Both the position numbers and the translations under genes were made by a program. Below, in pieces: positions 5,869 through 7,878 of a stretch of DNA of 7,878 nucleotides (position 1 is its first letter; the number at the start of each line of letters is the position of its first letter). The notes beneath the pieces are model-generated. The model was given only the letters and a program-made list of their open reading frames with translations. It was not told the origin of the DNA and did no database searches. This DNA is from Sedimentisphaerales bacterium. GTDB taxonomy: Bacteria; Planctomycetota; Phycisphaerae; Sedimentisphaerales; SM23-30. The stretch spans positions 1 through 7,878 of the forward strand of contig DAOWAK010000043.1 in NCBI GenBank assembly GCA_030634605.1, read 5' to 3'.

Positions 5869-6246
5869 ATGATAGGGACATTTGCGTTTACAGGATTGGC
5901 GTTGCAGCAGTCGATGGCGTCGCGTGCAGCCAGTCGGGACAGTATAGATGCTAAGCATCAGGCGCGGCAGGCGAAGGCTCAGATACGGGTACTGGAAGAT
6001 AATCTGGCCAAGGCGTTGATGATTAATGAGGCTTTGTGGGAGATTATTCGGGATAAGCTGAATTTGACGGATGAGGATTTGCATAACAAGCTTTATGAGG
6101 TTGATATGCGGGACGGTCAGTTGGATGGTAAGAATCAGCGGTCTGTTGCTGAGTGTCCGAAATGTCAGCGTAAGAATTCGCCTCGTCATTCGGCTTGTAT
6201 TTATTGTGGTGAGGTGATTGACCAGAGCGTGTTTGGGATGGAATAG
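5869..6246 (+). CDS. Small coiled-coil protein with C-terminal zinc ribbon, family not recognised
   Basis: I do not recognise a named family. The 125-residue product starts with a short hydrophobic stretch (MIGTFAFTGLALQQSMASRA), too weak to call a signal peptide or a membrane anchor. A long charged helix follows (about 25-60, with KHQARQAKAQIRVLEDNL), likely a coiled coil, then LNLTDEDLHNKLYEVDMRDGQ. It ends in a zinc ribbon: CPKC (96-99), ten residues, CIYC (110-113), a C-x2-C-x10-C-x2-C arrangement typical of small zinc ribbons that mediate protein or nucleic acid contacts. It starts 55 bases after the ABC1 kinase stop, on the same strand, and may be co-transcribed with it. The C-terminus is EVIDQSVFGME. 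The coding nature is well supported by the ribosome binding site and the cysteine pattern; the function is open. Confidence 0.8.
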   Translation: MIGTFAFTGLALQQSMASRAASRDSIDAKHQARQAKAQIRVLEDNLAKALMINEALWEIIRDKLNLTDEDLHNKLYEVDMRDGQLDGKNQRSVAECPKCQRKNSPRHSACIYCGEVIDQSVFGME

Positions 6247-6252
6247 TTTTTT

Positions 6253-6267
6253 ATACCCAATGGGTAT
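6253..6267. promoter_or_regulatory. Perfect 7-bp inverted repeat ATACCCA-A-TGGGTAT, possible operator
   Basis: Two 7-base arms around one central A, seven bases after the zinc-ribbon gene stop and 83 bases before the transporter gene start. The symmetry and size suit a dimeric regulator site, but the match to any known site (ModE, CsoR and similar) is not convincing. It could also be another extragenic palindrome. A T-run (TTTTTT, 6247-6252) precedes rather than follows it on the + strand, so it is not a + strand terminator. Confidence 0.35.
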
Positions 6268-6276
6268 ATTAAAATT

Positions 6277-6308
6277 CTGGATGCCCGATCAAGTCGGGCA
6301 TGACAAGT
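6277..6308 (+). repeat. Dispersed 32-bp hairpin repeat, copy 2
   Basis: ATGCCCGA (6281-6288), loop TCAAG, TCGGGCAT (6294-6301), flanked by CTGG and GACAAGT. It has the same orientation as the copy at 4032-4063, with 31 of 32 bases shared. It lies in the leader of the substrate-binding protein gene. Confidence 0.85.
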
Positions 6309-6339
6309 TGAATTAGTTGGATTGATAAAGTTAATATTT

Positions 6340-6343
6340 GGAG
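6340..6343 (+). promoter_or_regulatory. Ribosome binding site deciding the start at 6350
   Basis: GGAG with six bases to ATG 6350. A TTG at 6338 in the same frame would add only MENE in front of the signal peptide and would overlap this site, so 6350 is preferred. Confidence 0.6.
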
Positions 6344-6349
6344 AATGAG

Positions 6350-7144
6350 ATGAGATTTTTTTGGGTGGCGATGATTTTTGTGGGGGGGTTGGTAGTTTTG
6401 AGTGTCGGTGGTTGTGGGGATGGTTCGGGGGCAGGGGGTGGTGAGCGGGAGTTGTTGTTTTATTGCGGGGCGGGTTTGAGTGAGCCGGCGGAGGAGCTGG
6501 TTGAGGTGTTTGGTGCGGAACATGGGGTGAAGATGGTTACGGATTTTGCCGGCAGTGAAATGCTGTTGTCGAAGATCAAGTTGGGCCGGAGCGGGGATTT
6601 GTATATGCCGGGCGATAAGCATTATGTGGAGTTGGCGGCTGGGGAGGGGTTGATCGGGCAGCGGCGGTCGGTGTGTTATTTTGTGCCGACGATATTGGTG
6701 CAGAAGGGTAATCCGAAGGGTATTGCGGGATTGCGGGATTTGCTGAAGCCGGGTGTCAAGCTGGGTCTGGGCGATGCGCGGGCGTGTGCGATTGGGCGCA
6801 AGTGTAAAAAGATTTTTGAGAAAAACGGGATCGGCTGGGCTGAGGTGGAGAAGAATTTGAAGTATCAGTCGCTGACGGTGAATGATCTGGGGGTGCAGAT
6901 CGAGGCGAAATCGCTGGACGCGGTGGTGGTCTGGGGTGCGGTGGCGAGGCAGTTTGCCCAGAACGGCGAGGCAGTGAGTTTGCCGGTGGCGGAGAATGTC
7001 ATTTCGACGGTTGATATCGGGGTTTTGGAATTTTCGGAGAATAAGGAACTGGCGGAGCAGTTTGTGGAATTTGTCGGCTCGGCGAGGGGGCAGGCGATTC
7101 TGGAGAAGCATAATTACCGGACGACTGAGCCGGGGGCAGGATGA
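6350..7144 (+). CDS. Lipoprotein substrate-binding protein of a molybdate/tungstate-type ABC transporter (ModA-like)
   Basis: A 264-residue periplasmic binding protein predicted to capture an oxyanion (molybdate, tungstate or perhaps sulfate-like) and deliver it to the permease encoded next. The N-terminus is a lipoprotein signal: MRFFWVAMIFVGGLVVLSVG followed by GC, with lipobox VGGC and acylated C22. Mature features typical of the ModA-like group: LLFYCGAGLSEPAEELVEVF (35-54), TDFAGSEMLLSKIKLGRSGDLYMPGD (64-89, the usual AGS...GDLY/F block), FVPTILVQKGNP (111-122), VKLGLGDARACAIGRKCKKIF (136-156), and a C-terminal AEQFVEFVGSARGQAILEKHNY block. Length (~265) fits ModA. The exact anion cannot be read from sequence. 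It is probably the first gene of an operon, since a permease of matching type starts 81 bases after its stop. Cysteines C38, C146 and C152 are extra compared with classical ModA. Confidence 0.85.
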   Translation: MRFFWVAMIFVGGLVVLSVGGCGDGSGAGGGERELLFYCGAGLSEPAEELVEVFGAEHGVKMVTDFAGSEMLLSKIKLGRSGDLYMPGDKHYVELAAGEGLIGQRRSVCYFVPTILVQKGNPKGIAGLRDLLKPGVKLGLGDARACAIGRKCKKIFEKNGIGWAEVEKNLKYQSLTVNDLGVQIEAKSLDAVVVWGAVARQFAQNGEAVSLPVAENVISTVDIGVLEFSENKELAEQFVEFVGSARGQAILEKHNYRTTEPGAG

Positions 7145-7180
7145 AACCGCCGATGGCCGCTGATTTGATAGGTGTTAGGT

Positions 7181-7195
7181 TTTAGGTACCCTAAA
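7181..7195. repeat. Small hairpin TTTAGG-TAC-CCTAAA between transporter genes
   Basis: Six-bp arms around TAC in the 81-base gap between the binding protein and permease genes. It is weak and AT-rich with no T-run; at most it could stabilise mRNA ends. It may be chance. Confidence 0.35.
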
Positions 7196-7213
7196 GTGTC
7201 AACCAAGTGGTGT

Positions 7214-7217
7214 GGAG
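7214..7217 (+). promoter_or_regulatory. Ribosome binding site deciding the GTG start at 7226
   Basis: GGAG with eight bases before GTG 7226. A GTG at 7196 in the same frame has no such site and falls directly after the small hairpin, so 7226 is preferred. Confidence 0.55.
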
Positions 7218-7225
7218 TTCGATTT

Positions 7226-7878
7226 GTGAGCAGCAATAATGACAGGACTTTTCCGGTGCGGGGGATTCGCAGCCGATTGTTTACGTTGACGATTTTTGTT
7301 TTTTTGGCGATTTTCGTGGTGGGGGCGGCGATGTTGATTGTGGCGGATGCGCTTTATGTGGATGCCGACGCGGTGCGGACGGTGCTGACGGACAGCAATA
7401 TTCATCACGCGTTGTGGATGAGTATCTGGACCAGTTGCACGACGGTGGCGATTTCGCTGGTTTTTGCGGTGCCGATTGGTTACGCGCTGAGTCGTTATCG
7501 ATTTTTCGGTCATGCGTTGGTGGATACGATGGTGGATTTGCCGATTGTTTTTCCGCCGTTGGTGGCGGGATTGACGCTGCTGGTGTTTTTTTCGCAGACG
7601 CATATTGGTCGCTGGATTCAGGAGTCGGGGCTGGAGTTTGTTTTTCAGCCTAAGGGGATTGTGTTGTGTCAATTTGTGGTTTCAGCCAGTTTTGCGATTC
7701 GTTCGGCCAAGAGCACTTTTGACGATGTGGACCGGCGGCTGGAGAATGTGGCGTTGACGCTGGGTTGTACGCACTGGGGATCGTTTTTTTATGTGTCGCT
7801 GCCGTTGGCGATGCACGGGATTATTGCGGGTGGGATTTTGACGTGGGCGCGGGCGTTTGGAATTTTCGGGCCGTTGAT
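7226..7878 (+). CDS. ABC transporter permease, molybdate/sulfate type (ModB/CysT-like), 3'-truncated by window edge
   Basis: Inner-membrane subunit that would form the channel for the substrate delivered by the ModA-like lipoprotein. 217 codons are visible. After a short polar start (MSSNNDRTFPVRGIRSR) come a membrane helix (about 18-42, LFTLTIFVFLAIFVVGAAM), a periplasmic stretch, then the BPD-transporter domain: ALWMSIWTSCTTVAISLVF (62-80), PIGYALSRYRFFGHALVDTM (83-102), DLPIVFPPLVAGLTLLVFF (104-122), IVLCQFVVSASFAIRSAKS (145-163), and the EAA loop ENVALTLGCTHWGSFFYVSL (173-192) with the conserved LPLAMHGIIAGGILTWARAFGIFGPL. The EAA loop contacts the ATPase; the PLxLPP-like PIVFPPLVAG and ARAFG..FG motifs are typical of ModB/CysT/TupB permeases. 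The frame runs off the window; a ModC-type ATPase gene is expected next. GTG start chosen on the ribosome binding site. Confidence 0.88.
   Translation, partial: MSSNNDRTFPVRGIRSRLFTLTIFVFLAIFVVGAAMLIVADALYVDADAVRTVLTDSNIHHALWMSIWTSCTTVAISLVFAVPIGYALSRYRFFGHALVDTMVDLPIVFPPLVAGLTLLVFFSQTHIGRWIQESGLEFVFQPKGIVLCQFVVSASFAIRSAKSTFDDVDRRLENVALTLGCTHWGSFFYVSLPLAMHGIIAGGILTWARAFGIFGPL

Noticed and set aside
6308..6337. TTGAAT...TAATAT promoter-like pair before the ModA-like gene
   Set aside because: Transcription would begin at about 6344, after the Shine-Dalgarno at 6340-6343, so it could not explain translation of the gene from 6350.
6247..6349. Molybdenum-cofactor riboswitch ahead of the transporter genes
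   Set aside because: The gap is only ~100 bases and is mostly taken by a dyad and the dispersed hairpin repeat; no multi-stem architecture of that riboswitch is visible.
6269..7111. 280-codon minus-strand ORF opposite the ModA-like gene
   Set aside because: It has shadow composition (Arg/His/Pro/Leu/Gln-rich) and runs antisense to a clear lipoprotein binding-protein gene; no recognisable domain.
7199..7672. 157-codon minus-strand ORF and the 79-codon + ORF at 7414-7653
   Set aside because: Both overlap the ABC permease frame, which has membrane helices and the EAA loop; the alternatives have no domain logic.

Overview
The window looks like a piece of a bacterial chromosome, most likely from a Planctomycetota-type genome (Phycisphaerae or Sedimentisphaerales-like). 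That placement is an inference. It rests on the style of the intergenic DNA: word-like repeats such as CCACAGAGGACACAGAG, ACCACGGATTGCACGGATT and AAATCCG heptamers, plus many short dispersed palindromes. No rRNA or other marker gene fixes the taxon. All supported genes lie on the + strand. The genes after about 4.1 kb are visibly G-rich on that strand, while the transposase gene at 2.4-3.06 kb is not.

Layout. (1) 3-1646: the C-terminal ~60% of uvrA (nucleotide excision repair damage sensor), cut by the window edge. (2) 1647-2218: no gene; a modular mosaic repeat array (1658-2066) built from interchangeable ~35-52 bp modules, then AT-rich DNA with a lone REP-like motif. (3) 2219-3085: a REP-associated tyrosine transposase (RAYT, Y1/HUH superfamily) gene bounded by a 26-bp inverted repeat (25/26 identical) that folds into hairpins. 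The gene's stop codon lies inside the right hairpin, and a 43-codon ORF runs into the left one. (4) 3086-3530: no convincing gene; a GC-rich palindrome, a possible sigma70-like promoter, a heptamer array and another REP-like palindrome. (5) 3531-3848: a phasin-like coiled-coil protein. (6) 3849-4145: no gene; dispersed palindromes. (7) 4146-5813: an ABC1/UbiB/AarF-family atypical kinase with two C-terminal membrane segments, followed closely by (8) 5869-6246: a small unrecognised protein with a coiled-coil segment and a zinc ribbon. (9) 6350-7144 and 7226-end: a lipoprotein substrate-binding protein and the start of an ABC permease of the molybdate/tungstate/sulfate type, probably one uptake operon whose ATPase lies beyond the window.

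How the genes relate. The ModA-like lipoprotein would capture an oxyanion outside the membrane and pass it to the ModB-like permease. The phasin-like protein, the ABC1 kinase and the zinc-ribbon protein form a co-directional cluster that may share a role at membranes or with lipids or quinones; this is context only. UvrA is unrelated housekeeping. The most unusual content is non-coding: several distinct families of repeats fill nearly every intergenic gap, and one of them is physically tied to the RAYT gene.
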